Shown: positions 1 through 10,449, counted from the stretch's first letter. The stretch is 52,864 nucleotides of DNA from Symploca sp. SIO2C1 (GCA_010692635.1 JAAHGL010000007.1:1-52864), one strand, 5' to 3'. Numbers and translations: made by a program. Notes: generated from the sequence alone by a model not told the origin.

Positions 1-108
<108 letters not shown>

Positions 109-150
109 ACTTATTCAGCAAACCCTATTTATGCCAAAATCGACATCTCA

Positions 151-215
151 GGGCGAAGCATTCGGACAGAAAAACTAGGGTTTGAGGGATAAAATATCGC
201 CCGAATGCTTCGCCC
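151..215. terminator. 15-bp inverted repeat downstream of the TPS/FHA gene
   Basis: GGGCGAAGCATTCGG (151-165) is the exact reverse complement of 201-215, with a 35-base loop. It lies 20 bases beyond the stop of the minus-strand gene. The GGGCGAAGCATTCGG sequence is a common intergenic repeat in cyanobacteria, so this may be a dispersed repeat that also acts as a 3' end. There is no clear T-run, so intrinsic termination is uncertain. Confidence 0.45.
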
Positions 216-234
216 CTACATCTAATTCTGGTTA

Positions 235-3200
235 CTAAAATCTTCCATCTTGAATGCGGGAAGAAGAAACTAGATAACTGTTAATACACCCGGGATCTTG
301 AGCAACAGGACGAATTACTGTCCCATCCGGTAGCTGAGCTACTAACTCCACATTCCCCTCTGCATCAACTATCCAGCCTGTGGCTTCCACTATCTGAAAG
401 GGAGGATTTTCGACGATAGGTGGGGGAGATGGTGGCAAAGCTTGCTGAGGTTGTTCCTCTGCTACAGAAAAATCTTGCAAATCTCGCCAAACTGTCTGCC
501 CTCGGATAGGTGCAGTCGGATCCTCTGGTATGCCACCTTGTCCAATAAGAGTAAAGGAGTTGCCTTCAGCAGCAGCACATCTGGCAATTACTTGTTCAGT
601 AGGATCAATCACTTCTTCTGGTAACTCTACTAATCCAGAACCAGGCTCTACTTCTGGGTTGGTGATAGTTACAGAACCAGAAACCCCAAACTGAGAACTA
701 GCAGTAATATCACTTAATGAAGTGAGTTGTTCTTGAAACTCAAGTCCAAAAATACCCTTAGCTGTTAGGGTAATTCTCCCCCCATTCCCCTCAAAGGCAT
801 TGGCAGTAATATCATTATTTTCTCTGGGGATTGCCACAATAAATGGGGTATTAATCTCAATGTTTCCCCCATCTCCCCCTGTACCTGCGGTACCTGCGGT
901 AGCAGTAATTTGGCTATTGCGTCGCATCAACAACAGTTCATCAAGAAAGATCACAATATCCCCACCTTGATTAGCAGCAGTTGCCGCAGAGAGAAAGGCT
1001 TGATTATCTAAAGTTAGAGAACCAGCTTCCAGTCTAATGCTTCCCCCTACCCCTATTCCTTGACTACTCACTGCTATCCCTGCACCATCTCGGATGGTTA
1101 CAGTTCTGGGTTTAGCAACAAAAATATTACCACTATCACCCCCAGAAGCAGCTTCAGTATTAGCAAATAATCCTGTTTTTTCCCCAGAGAGCAAGATAGT
1201 TTCTGCCACATTCAGGGTAATACTACCAGCATCAAAACTTGTACTAGTACTAGTACTTAGTTGAGAACCCCCTGTGGCTTCTAAGCGATTCGCTCTTAGA
1301 CTGATACTTCCAGCATCTCCCTCACCGGAGGTACTAGCAAGAATTTGAGAGCCATTAGTAAGAGAAATCGAATTAGTTACAATACCAATTTGTCCCCCAG
1401 AACCGATGGCTGTAGGTTCCGCACTACTGCTAATCAAACCATCATCGAGGAAAATTTCTGCGGCAGTAATATTCACACTACCGGCATTTCCTTGTCCCTC
1501 AGTTTGGCTACTTACTCTAGCTTCATTAGATATAGTCAGGGAATTGGTAGCAATATTGATATCTCCAGCATCACCTCTACCAATAACTCTCACTCTAGTA
1601 AGTAAACCATCCAAACGACCACTACTTGCTTTGCCATCTAACAAAACTGATTCACTGGCATTAATCGTGATCCCTCCTGCATTTCCTTCCCCATAAGTAC
1701 TAGTAGCCAATTGAGCGCCATTAGTAACCGATAGCTGGCGAGTATTGATATCAATTCCTCCAGAATTACCCACAGCCGAAGGTCCTGCTACTAAATTGAA
1801 GGCATTAGAATCCTGTCCTAGACTATCTTCCCCATCAAAGATTACCGATTCTGTAGCATTAATAATAATCCTACCAGCATCTCCTTGGAGATAGGTAGAG
1901 TTATTCAGTCTAGCTCCTTCAAATAAACTCAAATTATCGGTATTAATGCTAATATCACCAGTGTCTCCCTGCCCAAAGTTACTAATATTGATAAAACCGC
2001 GATTAGCAAGCATCACATCCCCAGTATTGAGGATGATACTACCAGCATCACCACTGCCACGAGTGATATTGGATATGGTCGATTGATTAATAATTTCCAC
2101 ATTTTCAGTGGCATTGATAGTAATATCTCTGCTTCTCCCTGCACCCAAAGTCGTCGTCGCAATTTCTGCGCCAGCATCCATCTCTAACTGTCCGGTATTA
2201 ATATTTAATCTCCCTGTATTGCCAGTCGCTTCAGTGATTGAGAATAAGCCACTATTGAGTCCATAATTGGGGTTGAAGTGGTTAGGGTTCCGGTTATCTG
2301 GAAGGTGAGAGATGTTCGTTCCCTGATTTTCCAAGGAAACATGCAGGGTGTAGGTATCACCAGGGTCAACGCGATCGCCTTCTAATCCTTGTAAACTATT
2401 AGGAACAGTATCGAACTCTCCTACACCAAGGACGTAAGTTCCAGGATCATCAAAGGTGAAGGAAATATAAGAGTCTTGCCTGACAATACTACCTGCAGCA
2501 CCATTAGTTAAATTAGTATCGTCATTAGAAGCTAGTACTTCTCCCGTTGCTCGATTAAACAGCGCAATTTCTGTATCTAAACTACCAGGATTATCGGTAT
2601 AGCCATCGCCAAAATCAATGTCGAAAATGCCCTGACTATTTCCTTCAGTAATTGTAAATGAGTAATAGTCATACTGTTCGGCTGCTGTTCCCAATACCGT
2701 TGTACCACTAAGAATTTGCTCTGGAGTCCGTTGTAGAGCAACATAAGGAATTCCTCCTGCTCCAGAAGCTTCGATATTGGGGTTAAAGGAAGTGCTAAAT
2801 GCTAATTGATCCAAACCAAAAACGGTTAAGCTATCAAAGGGAGAATTGATAAAATCTTGGCTACTTCCAGAAATACTTATACTTGCGGTCATATTAATCG
2901 TGACATCACCGGCATTGCCACTGTTGGTTGCCAAGGTAAGAATTTGTCCACCACCTTCTAAAAGCAGGTTATCCCCATTAACTTCGATTCCCCCACCATC
3001 ACTACTACTATTAGTAACAGCAGCAATAAATCCTCTGTCAGCTAAACGAACCGTTCCTTGAGGATTATCCTGATTGATAACAATATTTCCTCCTGTACCA
3101 CTATGAGCAGTTTCTGATAAAGAGAGAATGCCACTAAAGAGTCCATCGACGGTGAAACCAGAAATATCGACATTGCTAGCTTCCAAGAGAATATTGCCAG

Positions 3201-4236
3201 CCTCCCCTAATGCTTGAGTAACTGTCGTAATCCTAGAACCATTAGTTAAAGCCAGAGAATTGGCACTGATCTCAATATTGCCCCCAGTTCCCAAGGCATT
3301 CGGTTGCACCCTATTACTAATTAAACTACCGTTACTTAAGTTAATATCTCCAGTCGCGTCAATTAAAATATTTCCCGCCTCAGCATCTGTGAGGTTACTG
3401 TTAGTAGCAATTCCGGCTAGAAGTTGAGAATGTCCAGTAATGTCCAGATTATTCGTATTAACAGTAATGCTACCGCCACTAGTTCCTGTTACATCAATCA
3501 AGGTACTATTGCTCAGATGAACATCACCTCGTGGGCTAACTTGAGGAAAAGAAGGAATGATACCTTGAATATCAACAATCCCCTCTCCTACTAATCCACC
3601 TAAACTTACTTGTCCCCCTGGTGCGAGTAAAGTTCCACCATCAATACTGACTTTACCTCCTAAAAGAGCCAGGGTTTGATGGGGAGAAACTTCGAGGAAA
3701 GATTGCTGTACTTGCACCTCAGCAGCATGATTTCCATATTGCAAACCCAGGGGAACATTAATTGTCAGCAAGGATGAAACTTGGGGATCAATAGCACTAA
3801 AAGTAACACCATCTGGAAACAACAGACTATTTGCCGTACTTGCCACAAACGAACCACCGATATCGAGTCTGGCATGAGAACCAAAAACAATGCCATTGGG
3901 ATTGAGGAGAAAGAGGTCGGCACTAATATTAGTCTGAATTAAGCCATTAATATTGGAGACGTGATTCCCAGTAACTCGCGTTATAATATTTGTTAAGTTT
4001 ACCCCATTGTTAAAAAAAACTTCACTACCACTAGGAACAGAAAATTCCTGAAAGCTGTGAAAAAGATTTTCTCCTAGAGCTGTCCCCCCATCAATAGTAA
4101 AGGTATTACCCGTAGGGCTAACAATAGAGTCATTTGTAAGAGTGGCATCAGGTACAACTTGCCCGATAACCTGACTATTTGATATGGTTAGAATAGAAAT
4201 TGTTAAGTTGAAAATTGACCATTTTCGCTTGAACAC
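235..4236 (-). CDS. Secreted TPS-domain (filamentous haemagglutinin-like) protein with PPC-like insert
   Basis: A 1333-residue exported beta-helix protein of the cyanobacterial two-partner-secretion type. A hydrophobic N-terminal signal segment leads into the TPS carbohydrate-dependent haemagglutination domain, which carries the diagnostic NPNGIVFG and IGGSF motifs around residues 110-130. The middle consists of irregular repeats of the form GNAGxITINA...LLxG, as in right-handed beta helices. Residues about 495-635 differ: DYYSFTI, DTEIALF and GTYVLGV match bacterial pre-peptidase (PPC)-like C-terminal domains and interrupt the helix. The C-terminal block with one Cys and GQGGIPEDP is usual for cyanobacterial members. 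Probable role is an adhesin or sheath/surface protein secreted through a TpsB pore; no TpsB gene is present here. It is divergent from the GGDEF gene. A second member of the family lies at 49697-52411. Confidence 0.85.
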   Translation of the reverse strand: MFKRKWSIFNLTISILTISNSQVIGQVVPDATLTNDSIVSPTGNTFTIDGGTALGENLFHSFQEFSVPSGSEVFFNNGVNLTNIITRVTGNHVSNINGLIQTNISADLFLLNPNGIVFGSHARLDIGGSFVASTANSLLFPDGVTFSAIDPQVSSLLTINVPLGLQYGNHAAEVQVQQSFLEVSPHQTLALLGGKVSIDGGTLLAPGGQVSLGGLVGEGIVDIQGIIPSFPQVSPRGDVHLSNSTLIDVTGTSGGSITVNTNNLDITGHSQLLAGIATNSNLTDAEAGNILIDATGDINLSNGSLISNRVQPNALGTGGNIEISANSLALTNGSRITTVTQALGEAGNILLEASNVDISGFTVDGLFSGILSLSETAHSGTGGNIVINQDNPQGTVRLADRGFIAAVTNSSSDGGGIEVNGDNLLLEGGGQILTLATNSGNAGDVTINMTASISISGSSQDFINSPFDSLTVFGLDQLAFSTSFNPNIEASGAGGIPYVALQRTPEQILSGTTVLGTAAEQYDYYSFTITEGNSQGIFDIDFGDGYTDNPGSLDTEIALFNRATGEVLASNDDTNLTNGAAGSIVRQDSYISFTFDDPGTYVLGVGEFDTVPNSLQGLEGDRVDPGDTYTLHVSLENQGTNISHLPDNRNPNHFNPNYGLNSGLFSITEATGNTGRLNINTGQLEMDAGAEIATTTLGAGRSRDITINATENVEIINQSTISNITRGSGDAGSIILNTGDVMLANRGFINISNFGQGDTGDISINTDNLSLFEGARLNNSTYLQGDAGRIIINATESVIFDGEDSLGQDSNAFNLVAGPSAVGNSGGIDINTRQLSVTNGAQLATSTYGEGNAGGITINASESVLLDGKASSGRLDGLLTRVRVIGRGDAGDINIATNSLTISNEARVSSQTEGQGNAGSVNITAAEIFLDDGLISSSAEPTAIGSGGQIGIVTNSISLTNGSQILASTSGEGDAGSISLRANRLEATGGSQLSTSTSTSFDAGSITLNVAETILLSGEKTGLFANTEAASGGDSGNIFVAKPRTVTIRDGAGIAVSSQGIGVGGSIRLEAGSLTLDNQAFLSAATAANQGGDIVIFLDELLLMRRNSQITATAGTAGTGGDGGNIEINTPFIVAIPRENNDITANAFEGNGGRITLTAKGIFGLEFQEQLTSLSDITASSQFGVSGSVTITNPEVEPGSGLVELPEEVIDPTEQVIARCAAAEGNSFTLIGQGGIPEDPTAPIRGQTVWRDLQDFSVAEEQPQQALPPSPPPIVENPPFQIVEATGWIVDAEGNVELVAQLPDGTVIRPVAQDPGCINSYLVSSSRIQDGRF

Positions 4237-4363
4237 TTCACCATTGGGATTCTTAGCTACAAACCGTCAAAACTAGTTTAACCCAAGTATCCTTTCTTTC
4301 TTCTTCCCTTTGTGAACTTTGTGTCTTTGTGGTTTATTCAAAAAAAGCCTACTCCACCCCTAA

Positions 4364-6322
4364 ATGAACGTTGATGAAGTTCTCGAAATTGTAGAACAAG
4401 TTCTGTTATCTCGACGACTTAGTCCCGTTGAGCAATTAATCCTGCGCCAATCTTGGCTCAAGCAAAGCTATAGTGAGATAGCAGAGCATTCCACTTACGA
4501 TTACACTCATCTCAAGGAAGTTGCCTCCCAGTTGTGGTACGAACTCTCAAAGGCACTAGGGAAGAAAGTGACAAAAAAAAATTTGCCTTTAGTCTTGAAG
4601 AAGTATCAACAAGATAAAGTAGCTCACTCCACAATGAAAGTACCACAGGAGTTTCTCACACCAGCAAAGGCTCAACCTTATTTTCCTTCTTCAGTTCCCC
4701 AAACTCTGTTGGCATTTCCCGGTGCTCCTGTACCACCAGATTCCCCTCTCTACATCCATCGTCCCCCCATAGAGGAACTCGCCTGTAGCCAAATTAGTCA
4801 ACCGGGATGTGTACTCCGCATCAAAGCACCCAAGAAGATGGGGAAAAGCTCCCTCCTCAACCGCGTTATGGCTCACGCAAAGGCTTTGGATTACAACAGA
4901 GTCTTCTTAGATTTTCAAGAAGCTGAAGAAGCAGTTTTTGCCTCTCTCGATAAATTTCTGCGCTGGTTATGTGCCAACCTCAGTAGATGTTTGCACCTTA
5001 ATCCTAGGCTGGAGGATTATTGGGATGAAGAGCTTGGTAGCAAAGTCAGCTGTAGAATTTATATCGAAGGGTATTTGCTGGAGCGCATTGACTCTCCCTT
5101 AGTTTTGGCATTTAATGAAGTCAATCGGGTATTCGAGCATCCCCAGATTGCCCAAGAATTTCTACCAATGTTGCGCTTTTGGCACGAACAGGCAAGGGTA
5201 GTAGAAAATTGGCAAAAACTCCGCGTAGTAGTGGTTCATACCACAGAAGTCTATATTCCCCTCAAACTCAATCAATCTCCCTTTAATGTCGGTTTATCAA
5301 TCAAGTTGCTGCCGTTTACTAGAGAGCAGGTGGAGGAATTAGCAGCACTTTATGGACTTGATTGGAGCAATAACAACTACAGCCAGCAACTGATGACAAT
5401 GGTGGGAGGACATCCCTATCTAGTTAATATGGCATTGTATTATCTGTGCCGAGGAGGGATGAGCTTGGAGGAGTTATTGCAAGCAGCACCCACCCAAGGG
5501 GGAATTTACACAGATCATTTACGGAGTCATTTAGCAATACTGCGAGATGAACCTCAATTAGCCTTAGCTTTGCAACAACTGGCGAGTGCTAAGGACAGTA
5601 TACCCATAGAAGCACTAACCCAGAGCCAGTTACCTTCTGCGATCGCTGCTTACAAGTTAGAAAGTATGGGATTAGTGAAATTGGAGGGAAATCAAGTAAG
5701 TATCAGCTGTCAGCTATATCGTATCTATTTTCGCCAACAACTAAAAGAGGAACAAGGAATTGAAGTTCAGATGGTGCAGTTGGAGCAACAGAAGCAAGAA
5801 ATCCAACGTTTATATAACATGGATGAACTAACCCAGCTGCCGAATCAACACTACATCAACCAATACCTAGAAACAAAATGGCAGCAGATTAGGGGAGTTC
5901 AACCCCTCTCTCTAATTTTGTGCAACATTGACTATTTCCGGTTTTATAACGACGCTCACGGGAATCCCGCAGGAGATGCTACTCTACAGCAAATTGCCAG
6001 TGCCATCAGTAACTGGGTAAGGGATCCGAAGGCAGTCGTAGCACGTTATGGTGGTGATGAGTTTGCTGTGATTTTACCCCGAACAGATACCAAAGCAGCT
6101 GCTGCCATTGCAGAAAACCTGCGAGAGGGTATCAAAACTTTGGAAATAGCCTATGCTCATCCCCGACTCAGTGGTTTTCCTTCTCAAGTTCTCACCTTCA
6201 GCTTAGGAGTAGCAACTACAGTACCTAATCCTGACACCTCCCCAGCCATGCTGATTGCCGCTGCACAAGAAGCACTCTCTGAATCAAAATTATTAGAACG
6301 CGATCGTGTTACCGTTAAGTAG
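4364..6322 (+). CDS. HTH - AAA-like ATPase - GGDEF diguanylate cyclase
   Basis: A 652-residue signalling protein. Residues 1-85 form the helical HTH-like domain found at the N-terminus of many cyanobacterial vWA-MoxR-associated and STAND-like proteins. Residues about 110-460 match the AAA-like family (PF14516 type), with a P-loop-like APKKMGKSS at about 153-161. A short coiled stretch precedes a GGDEF domain (about 480-652) with an intact GGDEF at 563-567, so cyclic-di-GMP synthesis is likely. The product-inhibition RxxD site is absent: the position reads DPKA. The conserved helix reads NDAHGNPAGD rather than the usual ND-YGH-AGD. The start ATG is 127 bases from the divergent TPS gene. Input signal and partners are unknown; the N-terminal module suggests assembly into an NTPase-controlled complex. 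Confidence 0.85.
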   Translation: MNVDEVLEIVEQVLLSRRLSPVEQLILRQSWLKQSYSEIAEHSTYDYTHLKEVASQLWYELSKALGKKVTKKNLPLVLKKYQQDKVAHSTMKVPQEFLTPAKAQPYFPSSVPQTLLAFPGAPVPPDSPLYIHRPPIEELACSQISQPGCVLRIKAPKKMGKSSLLNRVMAHAKALDYNRVFLDFQEAEEAVFASLDKFLRWLCANLSRCLHLNPRLEDYWDEELGSKVSCRIYIEGYLLERIDSPLVLAFNEVNRVFEHPQIAQEFLPMLRFWHEQARVVENWQKLRVVVVHTTEVYIPLKLNQSPFNVGLSIKLLPFTREQVEELAALYGLDWSNNNYSQQLMTMVGGHPYLVNMALYYLCRGGMSLEELLQAAPTQGGIYTDHLRSHLAILRDEPQLALALQQLASAKDSIPIEALTQSQLPSAIAAYKLESMGLVKLEGNQVSISCQLYRIYFRQQLKEEQGIEVQMVQLEQQKQEIQRLYNMDELTQLPNQHYINQYLETKWQQIRGVQPLSLILCNIDYFRFYNDAHGNPAGDATLQQIASAISNWVRDPKAVVARYGGDEFAVILPRTDTKAAAAIAENLREGIKTLEIAYAHPRLSGFPSQVLTFSLGVATTVPNPDTSPAMLIAAAQEALSESKLLERDRVTVK

Positions 6323-6339
6323 GTGGTAGGTTTTAGGTG

Positions 6340-6831
6340 TTAGGTGTCATCCAGGGAGCCAAAACTTTTAGCGTTCGATACATCGTAAATCTCTACATCT
6401 TGCCCACGTCTAAGCATTCGCTTACCCAAGCGAGGAAAATCTGCAATCTCAACCTCAAGATTCTCTCCACCCATGAGATAAACCAACTCGTCATCATAGG
6501 GGTTACGCAGATGATGCGCTACCGATGGTGTGGGAAAACCCATAAAATCCCCTGCACTAACTTCAAATTCTTCACCATCAATCTCTGCTATCCCTCCACC
6601 CGAAATAATATATATCCATTCTTCTTCTCGATAATGAGAATGATAGATAAACGATTCTTTCCCCGGTGGTATCTTAGCAAGACTTACCCCTACCCTTTTG
6701 AGTCCCGCTATAGGGCTGATTCGGGTTCCAATAATCAGCGAGTTAGGGTTCATTGGATGAGAGAAAGTAGATTCTTGCTGTGCTATTTCACTGGCTCGCA
6801 CAAGAAAGGATTTTTTGGAAGTATCTGCCAT
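6340..6831 (-). CDS. Cupin-domain protein
   Basis: A 163-residue single-domain cupin. Motif 1 is visible as HSHYREEEW (residues 64-72), with H64, H66 and E70 or E71 as likely metal ligands, followed by IYIISGGG. Motif 2 is GDFMGFPTPSVAHHLRN (94-110), with H106 or H107 as the remaining ligand. The fold and ligands suggest a small metal-dependent enzyme or sugar/ligand-binding regulator. Similar cyanobacterial proteins are annotated only as cupin, and no substrate can be read from the sequence. It converges with the GGDEF gene, with 17 bases between the stops, and appears to be monocistronic. Confidence 0.85.
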   Translation of the reverse strand: MADTSKKSFLVRASEIAQQESTFSHPMNPNSLIIGTRISPIAGLKRVGVSLAKIPPGKESFIYHSHYREEEWIYIISGGGIAEIDGEEFEVSAGDFMGFPTPSVAHHLRNPYDDELVYLMGGENLEVEIADFPRLGKRMLRRGQDVEIYDVSNAKSFGSLDDT

Positions 6832-6906
6832 CTTGATATTTGCTACCTAATGACACTACCTTAGATATTAGATCACTACTAAAATTGCAAATTAACAAAA
6901 TACTAA

Positions 6907-7062
6907 CTCAATCTCTGGGAAAATTTAGAGGAACTTTATCAAGAGGCTGTATTTATTGTCAGTCAAAAAACCGGTTTTGAGCTGACGCTGTTTCCAAAAA
7001 ATTGTTCTTATCAGCTAGAACAATTATTAGATATACATTGGCTACCCGTTACTCCTGATTAA
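6907..7062 (+). pseudogene. C-terminal remnant of a DUF29-family protein
   Basis: One frame from 6907 to the TAA at 7060-7062 reads WENLEELYQEAVFIVSQKTG... and ends YQLEQLLDIHWLP plus four residues. This matches the typical DUF29 C-terminus (LEExYQ-A---A--ETG then TFP--C-Y-LEQLLD--FLP). The rest of the roughly 150-residue DUF29 protein is missing: an in-frame stop sits at 6904 and no start codon precedes the homologous stretch. DUF29 genes are highly multiplied in cyanobacterial genomes, so a decayed copy is unsurprising. Confidence 0.6.
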
Positions 7063-7579
7063 TTGTAAACAATCTCTCAATGTCTTGATCACAGTTGCCA
7101 TTTGCTCTAGGGTTCCAATAGTAAAATCAATTCCGCGCTGCCAGTAGGAGATTTTACAGCAATAGCGATCGCATTAACGTTGTAGCAAACTTTAGTGTGA
7201 CCACTGTAGAGCAATGCCAGACTGACTTTATCAGTTTACCTCTTGGCACTGCCTACTCTACCCTTAACTCTCTATACCTTTTATATATGAGCGCAAACTT
7301 TGCCCATTATAAAAAGAAGAATAGCAAAAAATAATGGTGAATGCAACCCAAAAAAGCTTTTATTAAGATAACCACGATAACTGCGAACTTTGACACAGAA
7401 TCAAGAAAATTCTGTAAGTTTTGCTACTTTTTGTCACAGAATTTGGTAAAAATCGCTACATTTTCTCACTGTTTCCGTAGAATAATTTTGTGCAGGGTTC
7501 GGGGGATGGACTAAATCGCCGAAATTGCACAGCAAGACCAACGCAACAATTGTTGGAAAGCAATTTTAAGGATAAAGCC
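7063..7579. other. Intergenic region without a recognised gene
   Basis: An AT-rich spacer between the DUF29 remnant and the small membrane protein. On the minus strand a short open stretch (about 7040-7170, ...QRGIDFTIGTLEQ...) resembles coding sequence but has no start and is not recognised. One HIP1 core (GCGATCGC) lies near 7166. The 3' part presumably carries the promoter of the gene starting at 7580. Nothing else is clear. Confidence 0.4.
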
Positions 7580-7816
7580 ATGAAAACACACGAAATTGGA
7601 AGCCAAGGACAATCTCACGGTTCTGTAAATAATGCGATCGCTTTGGTAACTCACCACGGTGCTTCAATCAAAATGATCCTCCTGGTTGCTGTCGGCTCGT
7701 TAGTTATGGGATTAATTCCTATCCTGTATGGTTCAACGGTGGCACAAACACAAGATCAAGCACCAACTACTCTTGGTGAGGCAGGTGTTTGGAGCGCTTT
7801 GGGAGAAAGGAATTAG
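7580..7816 (+). CDS. Small single-pass membrane protein, unknown function
   Basis: A 78-residue protein starting at the ATG at 7580, preceded by AAGGA about 10 bases upstream. This is preferred to a GTG at 7490, whose extra 30 residues look non-coding. Residues about 31-52 ([20 protein letters not shown]) form one hydrophobic segment, and the hydrophilic tail ends [13 protein letters not shown] heptanucleotide array begins nine bases after the stop. It converges with narB. No family is recognised. The plausible start, ribosome site and membrane segment argue for a real gene, but no homology supports it. Confidence 0.5.
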   Translation: MKTHEIGSQGQSHGSVNNAIALVTHHGASIKMILLVAVGSLVMGLIPILYGSTVAQTQDQAPTTLGEAGVWSALGERN

Positions 7817-7824
7817 TCTTGTTT

Positions 7825-7894
7825 GGGAATCGGGAATTGGGAATTGGGAATTGGGAATTGGGAATTGGGAATTGGGAATTGGGAATTGGGAATT
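7825..7894 (+). repeat. (GGGAATT)10 heptanucleotide array
   Basis: Ten 7-bp units; the first is GGGAATC and the other nine are exact GGGAATT. A pyrimidine-rich tail of TCTCCCCA/CTATCCCT-type octamers follows (7905-7970). It occupies the gap between the convergent small membrane protein and narB. This is a short tandemly repeated repetitive (STRR) sequence of the type described in filamentous cyanobacteria. Confidence 0.95.
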
Positions 7895-7976
7895 AGAAAT
7901 ATCTTCCTTGTTTCCCCATCTCCCCATCTCCCTATCCCTATCCCTCATATCCCCTTCCCCACTTGGAGCAAGAAGA

Positions 7977-10178
7977 CTAAAAAACAGCAACTGGGGCAGA
8001 CTTGGTGTGCACTTCAGAGATGCTGGATTCCACAGTAAGGGGTTTCAGCTGCACAGCACAGGCTTTTAATTCTGGTTGCAAGGAATCAGGACACCATTGG
8101 GGATGAGTCAGAGCATTGGCTTCTGCATTATCTGCCCAAAGGAAACCCCAGTGCATTGGTACAAAGACAGTACCAGGAGAAATAGCCTTGGTGACTTTGG
8201 CTCGAAGCTGACACATACCACGACGCGATCGCACTTCTACCCAATTATCATCTTTAATGCCCAAGGTTTTAGCATCGCGGGGATGAATTTCCAAGAAAGG
8301 ATTGGGGTGCATCTTCGTTGTTTTCTCAATCCGTCCTGTACGGGTTAGAGTGTGCCAGTGACCGTAGAGTCTCCCTGTCGTCAACACGAAAGGATATTCC
8401 TCATCAGCCGGTTCTGCTAGTCCCCGGGAATGGAAGGCGGCAAACCTGGCTCGTCCATCAGGGGTATTAAATTGGAAGTCGGTATAAAGGCGCTTAGTTT
8501 TTTGCTTTTCGCTTTCTGGTTCTCCCTCGGGACAAGGCCACTGAATTGGTCCTTCTTGCTGCAATCGCTCGTAACTGAGTCCTGTCATATCACAGGGACG
8601 TCCACGGGTGAGTTGGAGAAATTCGGCATGGACGGCTGCAGAGTCAGCAAAGTCGAACTGTTCTGTAAAGCCTAAGCGACGTCCGACTTCAGCAAAAATT
8701 TCCCAGTCAGCTCTTGCTTCACCCGGTGGATAGCGGAATTTGGGACACAGGGTCACAACTCGCTCAGAGTTCGTCATAGTACCAATTTTTTCACTCCACT
8801 GAGCTGCTGGTAACAGAACGTGAGCATAGGCAGCGGTTTCGGTAGGATAGTAGGCGTCCTGATAGACAGTGAAGGGCGACTTCTGCAAAGCTGCCTTAGT
8901 GCGTTCGATATCAGGCATACTGACAGCTGGGTTGGTAGCAGCAACCCATAGGAAACCAACGTCCCCCGTCTCCAAACCAGTGATCATACTCCAAGCATCT
9001 AAGCCGGGAGCGGGTGATATTTGTCCTGGTTGCAATCCCCACAATTGTTCGACTTCAGCTCGATGTTGGGGATTCTTCACTACCCGATAACCCGGTAGGA
9101 TATGGGCGAGTCCTCCTGCTTCCCTACCTCCCATAGCATTGGGTTGACCGGTGAGGGAAAATGGTCCTGCTCCTGGTTTGCCGATATTTCCGGTCATCAG
9201 GTGCAGGTTAATAATAGTACGTACCTTGGCAGTACCTTCTGAAGACTGGTTCACTCCCATTGACCACAAGGATAAGACTCGCTGGGATTCACCCCAGTAG
9301 CGGGCAGCTTTTTCCAGTTCATTAATGGAGATGCCGCATTTACTGGCAACTATTTCTGGTGGGTAGTGCCAAATTATCTCGGCGTAGTTGGGGAAATTTT
9401 TAGTACAGTCGTCAATGAAGAGGCTGTCAAGCTTACCCCAACGCATCAGTAAGTGAGCAATGCCGTTAAGTAAGTCAATATCTGTACCAGGTTTAATCGC
9501 TAGATGTAAGTCTGCTTTTTCCGCCGTAGGAGTCCGGCGCGGATCTACCACAATCATCTTAACGTGACGATTTTTTTTGTGGTGTTTTGCTAAACGGTTA
9601 AAAATAATGGGGTGACACTCTGCTGTATTAGTACCAATTAAAAAAGCACAGTCCGTCAGTTCCAAATCTTCATAGCAGCAGGGAGGACCATCGGAGCCAA
9701 AGCTTTGAATATAACCAGCCACAGCTGAGGACATACAGAGGCGGGAGTTGGCGTCAAAGTTATTAGTGCCAAGGCAACCTTTGAGCAATTTCTGAGCGAG
9801 GTAGTAGTCCTCGGTTTGAAATTGACCAGAACCATACATACAAATTGCTTCTGGACCCTGGGTAAAGCGAACAGTTTGCAGTTGATTGACTACCCGTTCT
9901 AAAGCTTCATCCCAACTCACTTGACGGAATGGGTCATTCAGAGAATCCCGCATCATGGGATACTTGAGACGGTCTTTTTCCAAAGACTCACTAATGGTTG
10001 CACCTTTGACACAAACCATACCCTTGCTAGAGGGATGAGCGCGATCGCCTCTTACTTGCCAGATGGGATTTCCTTGACTATCTCGATTAGTTGCCCGACC
10101 CGGTTGAGCAGGAGGTAGTACCTCAAGACCGCAACCAACGCCACAGTAAGGACACAATGTTTTAGTGGATTCCGTCAT
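7977..10178 (-). CDS. narB: Ferredoxin-nitrate reductase NarB
   Basis: A 733-residue molybdopterin oxidoreductase of normal cyanobacterial NarB length. It reduces nitrate to nitrite with electrons from reduced ferredoxin in the cytoplasm. The N-terminal [4Fe-4S] ligands are visible as C9, C12 and C16 (CPYCGVGCG) plus C56 (GMVCVKGA). The Mo-bis-MGD domains follow, including [30 protein letters not shown] and the C-terminal molydopterin-binding lobe with [12 protein letters not shown]. There is no signal peptide, as expected for an assimilatory enzyme. It lies downstream of nrtP on the same strand, with a 271-bp spacer filled by repeats, and is probably co-transcribed with it from the NtcA-type promoter at about 12150. 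Confidence 0.95.
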   Translation of the reverse strand: MTESTKTLCPYCGVGCGLEVLPPAQPGRATNRDSQGNPIWQVRGDRAHPSSKGMVCVKGATISESLEKDRLKYPMMRDSLNDPFRQVSWDEALERVVNQLQTVRFTQGPEAICMYGSGQFQTEDYYLAQKLLKGCLGTNNFDANSRLCMSSAVAGYIQSFGSDGPPCCYEDLELTDCAFLIGTNTAECHPIIFNRLAKHHKKNRHVKMIVVDPRRTPTAEKADLHLAIKPGTDIDLLNGIAHLLMRWGKLDSLFIDDCTKNFPNYAEIIWHYPPEIVASKCGISINELEKAARYWGESQRVLSLWSMGVNQSSEGTAKVRTIINLHLMTGNIGKPGAGPFSLTGQPNAMGGREAGGLAHILPGYRVVKNPQHRAEVEQLWGLQPGQISPAPGLDAWSMITGLETGDVGFLWVAATNPAVSMPDIERTKAALQKSPFTVYQDAYYPTETAAYAHVLLPAAQWSEKIGTMTNSERVVTLCPKFRYPPGEARADWEIFAEVGRRLGFTEQFDFADSAAVHAEFLQLTRGRPCDMTGLSYERLQQEGPIQWPCPEGEPESEKQKTKRLYTDFQFNTPDGRARFAAFHSRGLAEPADEEYPFVLTTGRLYGHWHTLTRTGRIEKTTKMHPNPFLEIHPRDAKTLGIKDDNWVEVRSRRGMCQLRAKVTKAISPGTVFVPMHWGFLWADNAEANALTHPQWCPDSLQPELKACAVQLKPLTVESSISEVHTKSAPVAVF

Positions 10179-10265
10179 CCCTTTTCTCCCATGTAGTGAT
10201 GCAAATTTAAGGGAATTTATCTTTTTTCTTATTTGTTGTTTGTTATTTGTTGTTTGGGAATGGGG

Positions 10266-10311
10266 AATTGCTAATTGCTAATTGCTAATTGCTAATTGCT
10301 AATTGCTAATT
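10266..10311 (+). repeat. (AATTGCT)6 heptanucleotide array in the nrtP-narB spacer
   Basis: Six exact 7-bp AATTGCT units, then a partial unit. It is followed by CTCCCTAT/CCCCAACT-type octamer repeats (10324-10392) and a GGGGCACGGTATGCCGTACCCC palindrome-like stretch at about 10400-10422. The spacer holds no gene. A repeat-filled gap inside an operon could influence the nrtP:narB ratio, but no terminator with a T-run is evident. Confidence 0.85.
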
Positions 10312-10449
10312 GGAAATATCTCCTTCATCTCTCCTCCCTATCCCCCTATTTACCCAACTCCCCAACTCCCCAACTCCCCATCTCCCCATCTCCGTATAAA
10401 TCGGGGCACGGTATGCCGTACCCCTACTCTGAATGGCGGTAGTGCCTGA

